From the NCBI RefSeq assembly GCF_949628215.1, contig NC_134297.1, positions 4,960,001-5,024,000 on the forward strand: a DNA stretch of 64,000 nucleotides, written 5' to 3'. Within the stretch, counting starts at the first letter, position 1. Each line of letters starts with the position of its first letter. The DNA is from Phalacrocorax aristotelis (taxonomy: Eukaryota > Chordata > Aves > Suliformes > Phalacrocoracidae). The position numbers and the translations under genes were made by a program. Shown piece by piece: positions 22,736 to 35,400 of the stretch. Under the pieces are notes generated by a model, which saw only the letters and a list, made by a program, of their open reading frames with translations, had not been told where the DNA came from and ran no database searches.

Positions 22736-25700
22736 GTAACTCTTGCCTCTTGCAGGCATTGCATGGCTGAGCTGAGCAGGACAGAGATCCTTTATGCACA
22801 GGGCTGGGGGTGTGTGTGTACGTATGTATGCAGCAGGCAGGGAGCGGGAGGAAGCAGGAACGACTCAAAGCGGTTTTCTCTACCCCTCCTGGTGTATTTA
22901 AAGAATGCAGAATGGGTCCCAGGGGCTGCAGTGCTGGAGATCACTTTGCACACCCTCTCATTTCAGGCTGGGTGCCTGAGGACACCAAGCTGCTTTGCCT
23001 GGGGCAGGCTGGCTGCGTTATGGGGAAATATGCCCGTGTCTTGCCTCCAGGAGCACTGTGCTCCCAGCCTTGCCCTCCCGGACCTGCACCTGCTCTGGGG
23101 CTCCCCTCGTGGGCTTGCGTGCTGCTCTCGGGGAAGCTGCATGGGGACTACAATGGCCCCACACCCTTCCAGCCCACCAGTGTGTCCCTGCGGAAGGACT
23201 GGAGGGAGGTGAGAGATGACTGAGAGTTGCTTTTCTCTTCCCTTGGTCATCCTTTGCCTTTTCTTTGCAACAGAAAGGGATGGGATTTAGGAGGAGGGGG
23301 AACTGAAATCCCTTTCATTCGTGCCAGCAGTGGTGAGAGCCAACTTTGAGGCTGCTTAAAGGAAAAGCTTTCTGAGTGCTGTCTTTTGGAGGAATAGGAG
23401 ATGGCTGAGCAATGCTTTGCCATCTGAGGAGTGATCTCTGTCATGTTATGGTGTGGGAGTGGGTGGGGATGAAAAATAGTGATTATGGGGGAGAAAGTCC
23501 ATGGTGATCAATGAAGCTGCCCACAAATGATGCTTTCCTTTTCCCTTCTGGGCCACTCTCTGCCTCAGTTCCTGGGTTTCTGACTCTGAGAGTCCTAATT
23601 TCTCTCAGTCAGACCAGAAAGCACAACTTCAAGTAGATTTGGGAGGTGGCTTAACCCAGATGTTTGTGAAATGACTGAAGAGAACCTGGTGTTTAGAGCT
23701 GTGGAGACCATATCCAGTTTAATGCCAGCAAGCAGAGGTCTTGGCTGGGAGTCCCTCACTGTCTTTGGCAGGATCTTGCTGCTGCAATATCCATTTGTGC
23801 TGTGCTGTCCATTGGACACCCTGTCCTTCCCTCGCCTTCGGGGGCTTCTTGATGGGTCTTGGCATGGGGTTAGGAAGCATTTGCTTTGGCTACTTATATA
23901 ATGACGTGTCACAGAAGTCCCCACTTACATGCACACAGTGCAGAAAGTCATTAGCCCCAGTGTGCTGTCAATTGTCAGAAGAGCTTGTATACACATCTGA
24001 GGAGCTTATGGTCCCACGTTATGGACTGGAAGAGACCATGCAGTCTGTTGCATAGGTCTGTATGAACTTGTCTAAATTGTTAGTGTCCCTGAACATCTTC
24101 AGAAAGGTGTCACCAACTGGTGTAAATGAGTAAGGCTGGGTGTGTTTGTGCCTGCACATAAATATGGAAGAAGGGCTGTGTCAATGTACACAGGACCTTC
24201 AAGCCATTCTTTTGTTTCACGAGTAATCCTTGCTCATATAAGGAAATTCTCCTAACTCACCAAAGATGCATCTTGCTTGCCTCCTTCATCTAATTAGTCC
24301 TCCTCTGTACATAGATCTCCAGTGAGAATGAATTGACCAAGATTTGGCTAGAAGGTTACAGTGGTTGGGATTGCTTGGCTTACCTGACAGAGTTGGGATT
24401 GAAAAGGTGTGGGAAAATGGAGGTACTTGGGAAAAGAGGGTAAAGCATCCTCTTTCAGTATGTAGCACCCACCTCTGTTTTCTGTGTCAGCTTCAAAGCA
24501 TTGAGGGATAATATGGAAGATGTTCTGGTGAAGTAATTGAGTAATTAGACAGGGAAAAAGAAGGATATTTCTTCTAGGAGAGTTAATTCTGTTATAGGGG
24601 CCAAGAGCTTTGGAAATGGCCAAAGCCAGCAGGACAGTGGATGCTACTAGAATGGGAAGGTAGCTGACCAATGATTTTTTTTTTCTTGGTTTAATATGTA
24701 TGGGCGTATGAAAGACAGAGGAAGAAAAATTAAATCTGTGACGTTGGCTCTAAGCACTTTCCCATTTCACGCAGCTGAGTTATAAATCCCTCCCTGCACC
24801 CCTCGTAGGCATTCCTAGTGAAACGCTGTCAGCTTCTCCGGCGGAGCACTGTGAACTTGGAGTCATGAGCAACGCGGTAACAGCTTTAATGAGCTGGCTC
24901 CCCCCGAGACAGCCTGACCTGAGGGAGGTGCAGAAGAGGGGACCCAAGGCTCACATCAGTTCGATTGTCTAGGGCAGCAAAGCAAGAGGGCATCCGTAAA
25001 GGTCTCCCTCCACATGCATGTGTTGCCAAGGAGGACAGGGAGAGAGCTTTCCCACTTGTTAGTTGGCATCCCAAAGTTTCCTGACCCATCGAGGCAGCTC
25101 CTAGTGGACAGTGACAGCAAAGGGGGGATAGTGACCCGAACCTAGGAAGGGGCTGTCACCTTGTATGGGTCACAGGCCTGACACAGTGCCACTGGGGTCA
25201 ACGATTCTGTTCCCCTGTGGCTTTGTCCTCATCAGGGCACTGCCTCACAGAGCTCCAGCCAACTACGGCGATGCCTGGGTTTGCTCTCTTTCCTCCCTTC
25301 GCTTGCAGCGTTGTTCTGCATCTTTCTGGTTTTCGCTCTGCAATTGTGCCCCTTCTGAGGCAAGAAGAGCAGCGAGTGCCTCCAGCGTGCAGGGCCTTGT
25401 TGTTTTTTAGCATGTTCACAAACGCTGCATCTTTTGGGTAAGTAATTGCTGTAGCTGGGAGATCTGGCCTAAGCTGACCAAGAAATCTTCCAGTAACAAA
25501 GTGTGAGCACACGCTCTCCCTTTGTGCAAAGCTGGCTGCTCAATGTCAAAATAATGCTTTCTGAAAGGAAAACAGTGCATCTGCCCTTTTTAATCTTTTC
25601 CAGCACCCTCATGTTGCAACAGCAGAAGCCTTGGGAAATGAAAAGAACTGTCTTTTAAGGGACACTAGGGCAAATGTTGCAATTCATTTTTTAGTGTTTC

Positions 25701-26574
25701 TTGGAGACTTGCCTTTTGCAATGCTTTTGCTGTCTCTTGCCCTTGTTCTGTTTCTACTAGCTCAAAAAAAAAGTTGTGCAAAAGCAGTTTTTTCTTCTTC
25801 AAACAAAACCCAGTGAGCAGATTTGAATCCATAGGAAGAGAGGGTATGGTCCTTTCATGCATCACTGTGCATTTTGTGTTGCAGGGATGAACAGTGCCAG
25901 AGGCTGCCTGGCTTCCAGGGCTGCTTTTCATATGGGCTTGCCAGCAAGATCTGATTTCTGGGGACACAGCAGGCATTGGTCAGCATCTTTCTCTGTGGGT
26001 GATGACCTCTGTGGCTTTCTCACCCTCTACTTTTTCTGCAGCCCTTCATTGCACGCAGTAGCCTTGACAGGTTAGGTGGCTATAGCTGTAAGTCTTGTCT
26101 GGGGATATGGCTGGAGGTGCATTTGGTGTGGCTTCAACCCACGCGAAGGCAAAGCATCTTCCTGAAACAATGTCATTGGGAGGTCCCTCTGCAGTGTCTT
26201 ATTCATGGGTCCTTGCTCTCTGTAACGTGTTGTCTTTTACACTTTGCTTGTGGAGATCCCGAATCACTTACCTACCAGTGTTTTGCTTCTCTGGTGGCAA
26301 GAGAAGTGATCTTTAAGCGCAAGGTCTGAAGAGTGAGAATAGATTCTCCCTTTTTCTCCTGAGAGCCCCAGCTGTTTGTGTTTGGGTTGGCAAGTTGACA
26401 TCAGGGCTGGATTCACCTTCAGAAGCTAATAAGGGCTTTGCTGAGTGGAGACCACAGGGTGTGGCCCATAATTAATCTTCATATACTGATCTAGACACAT
26501 GGACCACCCCCAAGTGCTCTAAGCAATACAGCGTATTAGTCACTATTGAATATATCCTCCTACATTTTTTAATG

Positions 26575-26680
26575 GGAACTCCACTCCTCCAGGGAACTGA
26601 GGCACTGAGAGACTAAGGAAATAACTGAGAACAATTCATTCTGCTAGGGGGCAGATCCCAGTCTTTTGCAGCATTAATGG
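26575..26680 (-). repeat. MIR-like SINE fragment
   Basis: 'gggaactgaggcactgagagactaagg...aatt...gggggcagatcccagtctttt' parallels the reverse complement of the MIR core ('gaaactgaggcacagagaggttaagtgacttg ... cagatcccagtc'). Diverged but with the parts in the right order. Confidence 0.4.
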
Positions 26681-29334
26681 CTTTTTCCTACAGGTTTAGC
26701 CAGTTTAGTCGTCCTCCTGTTCTTGACCCTCTCTGTCTGTGGATATGTTAGTTGTACCAAATGGCACTTTGTTCACAGGCTCATAAAATGACTCCTGCAG
26801 GGCTGTTACCTTATGGGAACCAGTACTGTGCCTGGAGCACACTTGTGCAGGCAGCTTTGCACACCTGTGTTTTCCATCCTGGCCTGTGTATAGGTGTGTG
26901 TGTTCTCCTCCTTGCACACCAGTATGCAGATGCACACATACTCTGTGTTTCTGTCTGAGAAATGCCCTGTCCTGCCCAAGTATCACAGAGCCTTTAAGCA
27001 ATTTGCCACCTGCAGTGGTACCTCAGAAATCCCTCCAGCTATCCTATCCATATGAGCCATGGGGAACACAATGTGATATGCCTGGCAGTGACAGCAGAAT
27101 AAATAGGAAATGCTCAAGATCCCCCTCCTGCCTGGGTCTGAGCTGTTTTTCTAAAGACAGGACAAGAGCTAAGCTTCTATACAAGGCTTCCTGTGCTTCT
27201 TGTGCTGTTCTTTAAGAGCAAGTGATGTATTAGCTCTCAAAGGGCGTGTTAATGTGTTGGTCACTGCTGGCCCAGCTCCAGCCTATATGCTGCCCTGGAA
27301 CGCTATTTATTGTTAGTTACTGAGAGGTGGTTTGATAGTCCAGAGTCCTTGGTGATGTGAACATCTAGTCTCTGCACTGGAACATAGCATGTGAGTAAAC
27401 AGGATGGACAGAGAAAATACTGCATGCTTGGTTTTGATGGAAGGATAGCCAAATGGTGGCAAGGAAAGGGGGTCGGCCTGTGGTCATGTAGGGAATCCCC
27501 TGGTAAAGATATGGGAACCCAGAGAAGAAATTCTAGCAGTTACAGTGGGACAATCTTCAGAAAGGCATTTAAAAAACCCATCTCTGAAACCTCCAGGGAG
27601 GGGATTTACATCTTTACATCATGATTGAGAACTCTCTCTGTTCAGCTCCGGGCTATTGCAAAGACATGCATACACTGCAGAGCCCACAGGAGAGAGATGT
27701 CCGCTGATCCCCGAGTTCCTTCCACAGTGTCTGCTGGAGACTGCTTATCCTCTCTGAAATAACAACAGCTGGTGCCCCGCTAATGCAGCATCGAAAGTAG
27801 AGTTCAGACTCTCCTTCCATTCCTGCCTTGTGCACTGTAGACCAGTGGGCTGGGTTGTCAGAAAAATTTGCTCTTATGCACTGGCTGCCATCTGGGAACC
27901 CTGTCAAAGCCCGGTGGATAGGGAATTGAAAGCTGTAGCTCGGAAAATGAAGTCTGCTTACCCCCCAGAAAGGCGGGAAATCTTTTGCTTAAGTGTACTG
28001 AAGATGCGGATGTCAGCTCGTGTAGGTTCAGCTGTATGGTAAAGAGAAACGGGCATTTCCAGGGTGCAGCTCATCTCATCTGAAGGCATTCTTCTAAAAT
28101 AGGCCAAGTGAATTCTCCCTGTTAATTGCAAAAAGAACATAGACGGCGAGCTCTGCTGTGGGGATCTACACCTGCGGCACTGCAGGAAGCGGGGTGGTGT
28201 CTCCCACCTTAGGCCCCTGCAGATGGGCACTGCGAGGCCAGTGCAGCTCTCACCTGAGCTTTTGTAAGTGGGAATTCATCGGGAGCCGGATGTCCACAAA
28301 TGCAGCTGCGGCACAAAGATCTCCTCCTGGCCGGCTGCAAGGTCTCACTCCTCCAGCCTCACGAACGCCACGTATTATCTTGTGTGGGTGGCAGAGCCCC
28401 CGTTTCTCCAGTGCCGCAGCTCGCTGTGCTTATGGGGGCCAGCTTCACTTTCTGACAGGGGAAAGGAGCATGGGATTTGTCTCTGCTGCCTTGCTGGATG
28501 TCATTCTTGAATTCCCTAGCAGTTTCTTCCTCAGATTCGGCATCTGAAAGACAAAAGAAGGCTAATCCAGAATAAATACCTCGACTCTGCCTCACCTTCC
28601 ATTCAGCTGGAAAGAGACCAGACGCAAAAGGGTGGATGCTGAGGCTCTGCTCTGGATTTCATGAATGGATGAATGTAGAGATGCAAGTGGGGATTTTGAG
28701 GGGATTTGGAAGCCTGCTCCAGGATTTGTCTGGCATGCAAAGCATTTATAATACTTCCAGCATTATCATAACATAATGCTAGCGCGATTTGGGGCCCACT
28801 CCAGCTCTCAGTGAATAAAAAGCATAACTCCTATCACCATCGGTAGGAGAGGGATCCCACTTTGGGTAAGTTGTAGTTTTGCATAGCCCATACTCTTCTC
28901 TTGTCCTGGTGGCACAAAGCGAGGGGTAAGATGGTTTTGTGTGCTGCCGTGAATGAGTGGGTCTGGTTGCATCTGTGCGTGGGTGCTGAGCAAGCTGCAC
29001 GAGTAACGCCGCCTCGGAGCAGCGCACCGTGGCCTCTTGCAGAGAAGCGCAGTGTGACAGTGGAGTGGGTGCCTGGGTTACCTCCCCCTGGGCTTCTCTA
29101 TAAATACCACCTTGGTGCTGAAGCGTTCTGGCTAAACTCCTGAGATTTCATCCTTTGTTTTTCCATCTGTTTAGCAGCTTCTAAAGCTAAAGAAGAAATG
29201 TGTACCATGGCATTTCTCTTAACAGAGGTGGCTCTGTGAGGGACAGGACTATACTTACTGGAGGCTGCATGGGAAAGTCCTTGGGGGAGTTCAGCTTCTC
29301 AGGGAATGAGCAAAAGCCAGCAAGTGCTGGCAAG

Positions 29335-29410
29335 TGACCTTGCTCTGGCCACACGGGACCAGACTAGATGACCTACTATTATTATTCCATCTGAATCTCA
29401 TAGACTGCGA
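29335..29410 (+). repeat. Possible CR1 LINE 3'-end fragment
   Basis: 'gggaccagactagatgacctactattattattccatctgaatctcatagac' resembles the 3' end of sauropsid CR1 elements, which reads roughly 'gactagatgacctt...ggtcccttccaacc...attctatga'. The terminal octamer repeat is not intact. A CR1 piece fits a bird or reptile genome. Confidence 0.4.
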
Positions 29411-32400
29411 CATGGAGCATAAACCTGGAGCTGTGCTGAGAAACCAAAGGCCCTGCAGTGCTTCTGGCTCGAGAATCCAAGTGAGATTTTTTTCCAGCTT
29501 CAGCTCATGTCTTCCCTATCCAAACCCAAAAACTTAGTGCCACCCTCGTACCGATGCAACGGTCCTGTGGCAGGAATTAGTACTGTGGGAACCACTGTCC
29601 CAAGGCCTTCAGCGCATCCCTGCACAGGAGAAGTACACCAGAGTGCAGTACCATTTTCGGGTGCTCCAGTGCAGGATTTTGAGCCTTTTTTTCTGTCTGC
29701 ACTGACGTGCTCTGCTCATTTTTTAGACTCTCTGTGGATGCTCACAGTGCAACAAGAGGTGCACAGAGCTTGCATGTTTCCTCCTACCTCCTCCTCTCTG
29801 TGCCTGCCCAGCCAGCCAGCCTTGCCTGTCATCAGCAGAGTAGCAGCATTTCTGGAAGGTTTTTCTGTATGTGTAGATCAGGGGCGATGCTGAAAGACAT
29901 CCATACTGTTTCATTGTGTGTAGGAGCCATCGTCCAGCCCAGGGCAGGTATTACACTGTCCTGAGCAGCCCGGCACTACCACAGTCAGATTCAGACTCAT
30001 TGGAAGGGGAGCATAACTTTGCTATTTTGGGCGACCCCCTGCATGCCTGCTGTAGCTAGATGCCTCCCTGGTATGTGAATAACTGCAGGGGCCTGTGACA
30101 ATGTACTAGGTAAGTCACTGTCCTCCTGCGGTCATCACGACACTTCCCACGCCCTCCTTACCCTGCCATCCCTCCGTCCCTGTGAGGAACTGTAACTGCA
30201 AGCCCAAGGGAAAGGTTAGAGTTTGTGGAGTGTACAGGAGGTGAGCGGTATTGTGCTGTAGCCATTAACGAGGTACATTAACCAGATGATGAGGGAGCGG
30301 CCTGATGGGGTTGTTAACTCCTGTCCCTCACCGTAACAAAGCTGTAAAACCCTCCGGAGGGATCAAAGTGAAAGCAGCACTGCACTCTTCTCGGTTGAGT
30401 CCAGGCTGAGAAAAGGGCAGCTTTGCAGGAGGAATTTTGTTAGAGCCTGGGTGCGGTACCTGGAACCTATTTTGGCTCATGAATAAGTTGATATTTCTTC
30501 TGAATAATAGATGCACATGATGGTTGCTGAGAGGCAGATCTGTGAGTGGGCTGGGTCTCTGAAGGAGCTGAGTGAGACATACGGAGTGAGCTGCAGTCCT
30601 GTTCTGAACTGGGAGCTGCTGGATGCTGGAAGCCTGGCAGGACTGTGCAGGGATGGCGCTTGGATGGTAAACCTGCATGGCTGAGGCAGAGAGGGTACCT
30701 GTTTGGTCTTTCTGGGTCTCCTACAGTCAGTATATACCGGTGTCCAGCTCAGGCTCCGGGGTTGAGGAAGATAAATATTTGTAATGATACCATTTATCTG
30801 CCTCCATGAGGGGCTTGGTGTGAATGTGTGAATGGGAGGAGAACGGTGCTGTGTGTGTTAACTCCTAGCACAGTTTATGGGGGGGGTCAGCAACCCGTGA
30901 CATGTGTCTGCCAGGGCAAGTAGGCAGGTTTGGGACAGAACAAAGCAAGGCTGGACTCTGAGAGCTGTGGCTTTTATTTTGGGAGGCATCGGCTGTGCTC
31001 AAATGAGCAGGATGCTTTAAGATGCTGCCTCACGCAGTGGTACTGGGAGGCAGCCTCTTGCTTCCTTGAGAGACAGCATTCACCTGACTTTCTAGTGGCA
31101 CGTTTTGCTTCTAATTTGGGAGAGAGAAGTATAATCTGGCACAAGCCTGCCACCCTTGAAAGGCTGCCAGCCAGTTTATGGCACTCTGTCTGCGTGCTCA
31201 TCTCACCAGCCTTGGTGAGATACAGGCATATTCTATCCTTCCCATCCTCAGCTCTTGCGGTAGCTGCAGGGATGCAGTGCCCTGGGAGAGGCTGACTTTG
31301 GCTGTGTGATGTGGGGTTGCATGGACATTCAAAGGTTTATTCAGATGGACTGTGATCCACTTGGATGAACGGCAGCTGGTTGCGGAGATTAGAGCTAGAG
31401 AAGTCACTACTAATCAATAATTCTTCCAGTGTCTTTTTTATAATAGTGGCACATCCACGAGGCGTGACTCTAACATATTAATTTTCAGAGAGTGTGCAGC
31501 TCCTGGAATGACCTTCTGCGAGAGTTTGGGAGTATATGTCTCTGTTTGACAGTTAGATGAGCATCATTTCTGGCATGACTTTTACCAGGAAAGAATTGCA
31601 AGTGCTAAAATTGGGAGCATTGAAAAGGTTGGGTGGAATCTGAGTGGTAAGGGTGGGGGCCAGGAAAACTCTACCTGCGCGGGAAGCCGCTGGCGTGCGC
31701 GTGAGGGGTCTGTACAGCAGTAGTCTCTCTGGGCAGTGGGAAGGATGCTGATAGATTTGCATGTGCTAGCTTGGCCTGAGCAGTGAGATTCAGGCGTGGC
31801 AGGAGATTGTTAAAAGAGCCTGTGAAGCAACGTGATGAGTTCAACTCATTCTGGGGTGGCTCAGTTTGAAGTCACATCTACCTCAGACAGAGTTACTCTA
31901 AGTTATTAGTTACTTTAGCTCTGAAATCCTCCAAGTGCAAGCAGCCTGTGTTCAGCCAAGAGTATTGAGAAGGGGGCCTGGCAGGCATAACTGTGAATAA
32001 AATTACTCTGAGATGAATCCCTTGGCAGCAAGGTGGAGCTGTCTGGATCCCGGAGGTGTAGATACTATCTCTGCCTCGAGCCTGGCAGACTAGCCTCAGG
32101 AAGAAGGAAAAATGGCAATAAAAGGTGGCTTTCTATAAATAAAGCCCAAAGGACAGTAGGAGGGGGAGCTGCCAATTTCTGCCCTTCGTGGAGGAGTGGC
32201 TGTCCGTGGCATTGTGAGGATTCCGGGGCTATTGTCACTGTAATCATGTGGAGAGGTGCTGGGGTCAGGAAAACATCGCACGCTGTAACCCTATTGCTGC
32301 TGAATACTTTTGGGGTTTTGCAGTAGCGGGACATGTGTGTGGATGGGGTGCTTTGATCTGCGGAGCAAGGGAACCTAAGCTGTCTCCCTGCCACTGCCCC

Positions 32401-35400
32401 GCCCCGGCTTTGGGAAATTTGGCAGCTGTGAAGCCCCTGGTGGCAAAGGTTTTGTTACAAGCCTCTGAAGCTGTCATCCCATACATACACCTCCTTTCTT
32501 CCTCCAATTTATCTTTTAATAATGCTGCCAGCGTTATTCCTCACTGCTGTCTCGTGCGCTCTGTGGTCTGCCTGGCAGTCCTTTTTGTCTCACCCAGGCA
32601 TCTCGCACCATAATGTTCTAATGGGAAGAGCCTCTGGCTGCTGAAGTTAATAACTTAACCAACAGCCTGAGTCATTCTTGTTACAGAGCAAATTGTGAAC
32701 TACGCAGCAATCCAGGGCTGAGACCCCACTCTGTGGGGGGAAAGGGGCTGTAGGGTAGGCGAGTGTTCTCATTCAGATTGGGAACAGCACATGCACTCTC
32801 CCCGCTGCTAACGCTACGGTGCACTTCCAGCTTGTAAATCTCGGGGTGCTTCCCAAGCAGTGTTACACCAGATAGATGTGGGAATATGGATGATCGGGGA
32901 GTTCAGGGAAGCCTGTTCAAAAGGCAGCCAGCGGAGGAGGGAGAATGAAATGAGGTCTTCACTCTGCACTGAGAAAACCAACACATTCAGAGTGACTGAA
33001 AGAGGAAGTTCTTCTCTTTTTTGTCAACATGGCAGTGATTCGGAGGAGCAAGTGTGCCGCGTCCCCCGTTTTCATAGCCTGCGTTCTGCATTTGTCAGGA
33101 AGCCCCAGTCCCTCGAGCTGCAAAACGGCTTTCGGGCCACGTGTGGCACTGAGCCCTTCTGCGTCCAGGCAGCACTGATTTCTCCCTCTCTGTCTCAACC
33201 ATCGTTACTGCTCTGGCTGATTATCAGCTGAGTCAAAGAGTTTAGTAACTCTTGTTTTTAAAGATTCGTCATCTGTAGGAATGACATTTGAAAAACTGAC
33301 ACTTCCAATCAAATGACAAGGGCTGCTCTTGTGCTTGAATATTTGTTTAAATAAAAAAAGGTAAAATGAACCTGACTAATTAAGTGTTGTACCTTGAGAT
33401 ACAGCCTAGGAAAGTACAGAGTTGGTCGTAGTCACCTGAGGCTGCCATCGCGTGGGTTGGGCAGGCCTGGAGGGAGCATGATGGGTCTGTGCTGTAGCTC
33501 TGTCGATAATCCTCTGACGCTGTTCCCGCCTTGGGCGAGGGACGGCCTGCCTCTCTGTCCCCGCCATGCAAGGTTGGCGACAGTTGTAATAATAACGATG
33601 TAATTTGCCTGGTTGATTTGAAATGCACCGTAATTACTGCGTGATTACAATATTCTTAGAGCAGCCATTACAAAACCCTCCAGTTTCTCAGAACTCCCCA
33701 AGGGCTTGTCTCGCTCCTCACCTTGCAAGTAAAACCCTGCAAGGGTGTCTGTCTGTCCATCAGCCGTGTCTGCATCTCTCTTTGTGTCAGATCACATGTG
33801 CATGCTGTCAGCCACTTGTAGATTAGAGTTCCCTGGCACTGAGACACTCTGTGGACTACAGGGAGTATTTCCCTACATCCCAACAAGTTTGGTGGCAGGA
33901 TGGAGCTCGGCTGAGCGTGTCACGTTTTGCAAGTGGTGAAGATGCTCTTGGAAATGGCAGGGGCTGGTGAGTGGTACTGGGGAGCTGGGAACTGCTTGTT
34001 CACCGCTTCTTTTGGGTTGGGCTGTGAAACTGTTGGCTTAATTCTGTCTCCAGCTTTAGTTTGGCATCTCCATTCCTCATTCATATGGAGAAGATCTGGG
34101 CTGGGTTTGGCCCTTGGGTGATTCTAAAATTAGGAGAAATGACCTTCCCCAGGCATGCACACCAGGCCGTCAGATTGATGTGAGCTGCGCTTTGCCAGCA
34201 CCTCGGGCATCAGTGCTTGTGCCATTTCCGTATTTAGCCTGTGAGCTGCCTGAGCCTTGTGATTCCTGTCCAAAAGAAGGCAGCTATTTTCATCCCACCT
34301 CTAGAGCAAGCTGAGGTGCAGGTGAGCCAAAATAAGTAAGCCACAGGGGAAGCCAGAGTCAAAACCAGGCTTAGATTGGAAGCTGGACAAACTGGTAGAT
34401 TTTGCCCGTGCCTTTCCCATTAAGAGACAGACTAAGAGCCAAATCCCATCTCCTTGGGCAATGCTGGAATAGCTCTGGGTTTATTGGATTGGCATGTGGG
34501 GTTTTTGTGCTAGTAGAAGAAAATAAATTGTTTCCTTCCAAATGCCTCTCAAATGGAAGATGGGCTGTGTTATTCTGACATGTCAAAGGTTCCCAGGCAG
34601 GAAAAAGCCTCCGTGTTCACTGTGGAGAAGGAAGGTGAGGGAAGAAGGACAAGTGCATCACGGGAAGCCCTGTGTGCTTCCTTTCAGCAGGCACAGTAGG
34701 GTTAGGAGACCCTGCTGAATTTCAGCAGGGACCAGAAATCAAAGGGAGATAATTTTAAAATGACCTTCCTGCTTCCAATGAGAAGGTTGTGTAGGCTTGT
34801 GGCTGTACTAATGGACTGCAGAACTGTAAGCGGTGATTGATTGTGTTGCAAGCTGCTGAATTATAGTTCAGCGTTTGCTTTATCATCCCAGATCCCCCCC
34901 TTCCCTTTCCATGCTGTAACATGAAAGAATCGATGTTAATCCCTCAGACCCATTAGTGACTTTCACAGGGGTCACAGGCTGTCAGACTCTCTATGCCCTG
35001 TTTGACCACCCAGGACTGAGCAGGGCTTAGGATTTGAGCCTCACCTCTTTAAATAAGCATCTAATGGGGATGGGAGCTGGGGGTTTTCTCTGTCGGTTGG
35101 TGTAATGGTTTTGGCTATGATTTTTAGACCGACTGCTAACCAGGGAGCTGAGAGAGCTCAGAGCGCCATGCTGCATCTTTGCTAGGTCTGTTCCACAAGG
35201 CCATAGGAGAGAAAAATCTGTGAGAAGTACTTCTGTGGCTCAGTGAATGGCCCTGTCCCTCCAAGCACTGCTGCTACGATATAAATGTATTTCTGCGGCA
35301 TTGGGGTATGCCGTGATGCTGGAGGGTTTGTTGCTCGGGCAGCAGCTAACAAGGACTCTAACAGGCTGCCTGAGTAGGGTGCAGCAGCTAGCCTGGGAAC

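Noticed and set aside
22673-23212. 179-codon plus-strand frame starting MNGSSFPATMEREG
   Set aside because: A good donor interrupts it after 21 codons, and the remainder resembles intronic sequence. Treated as a uORF in a candidate 5' exon, not a protein gene.
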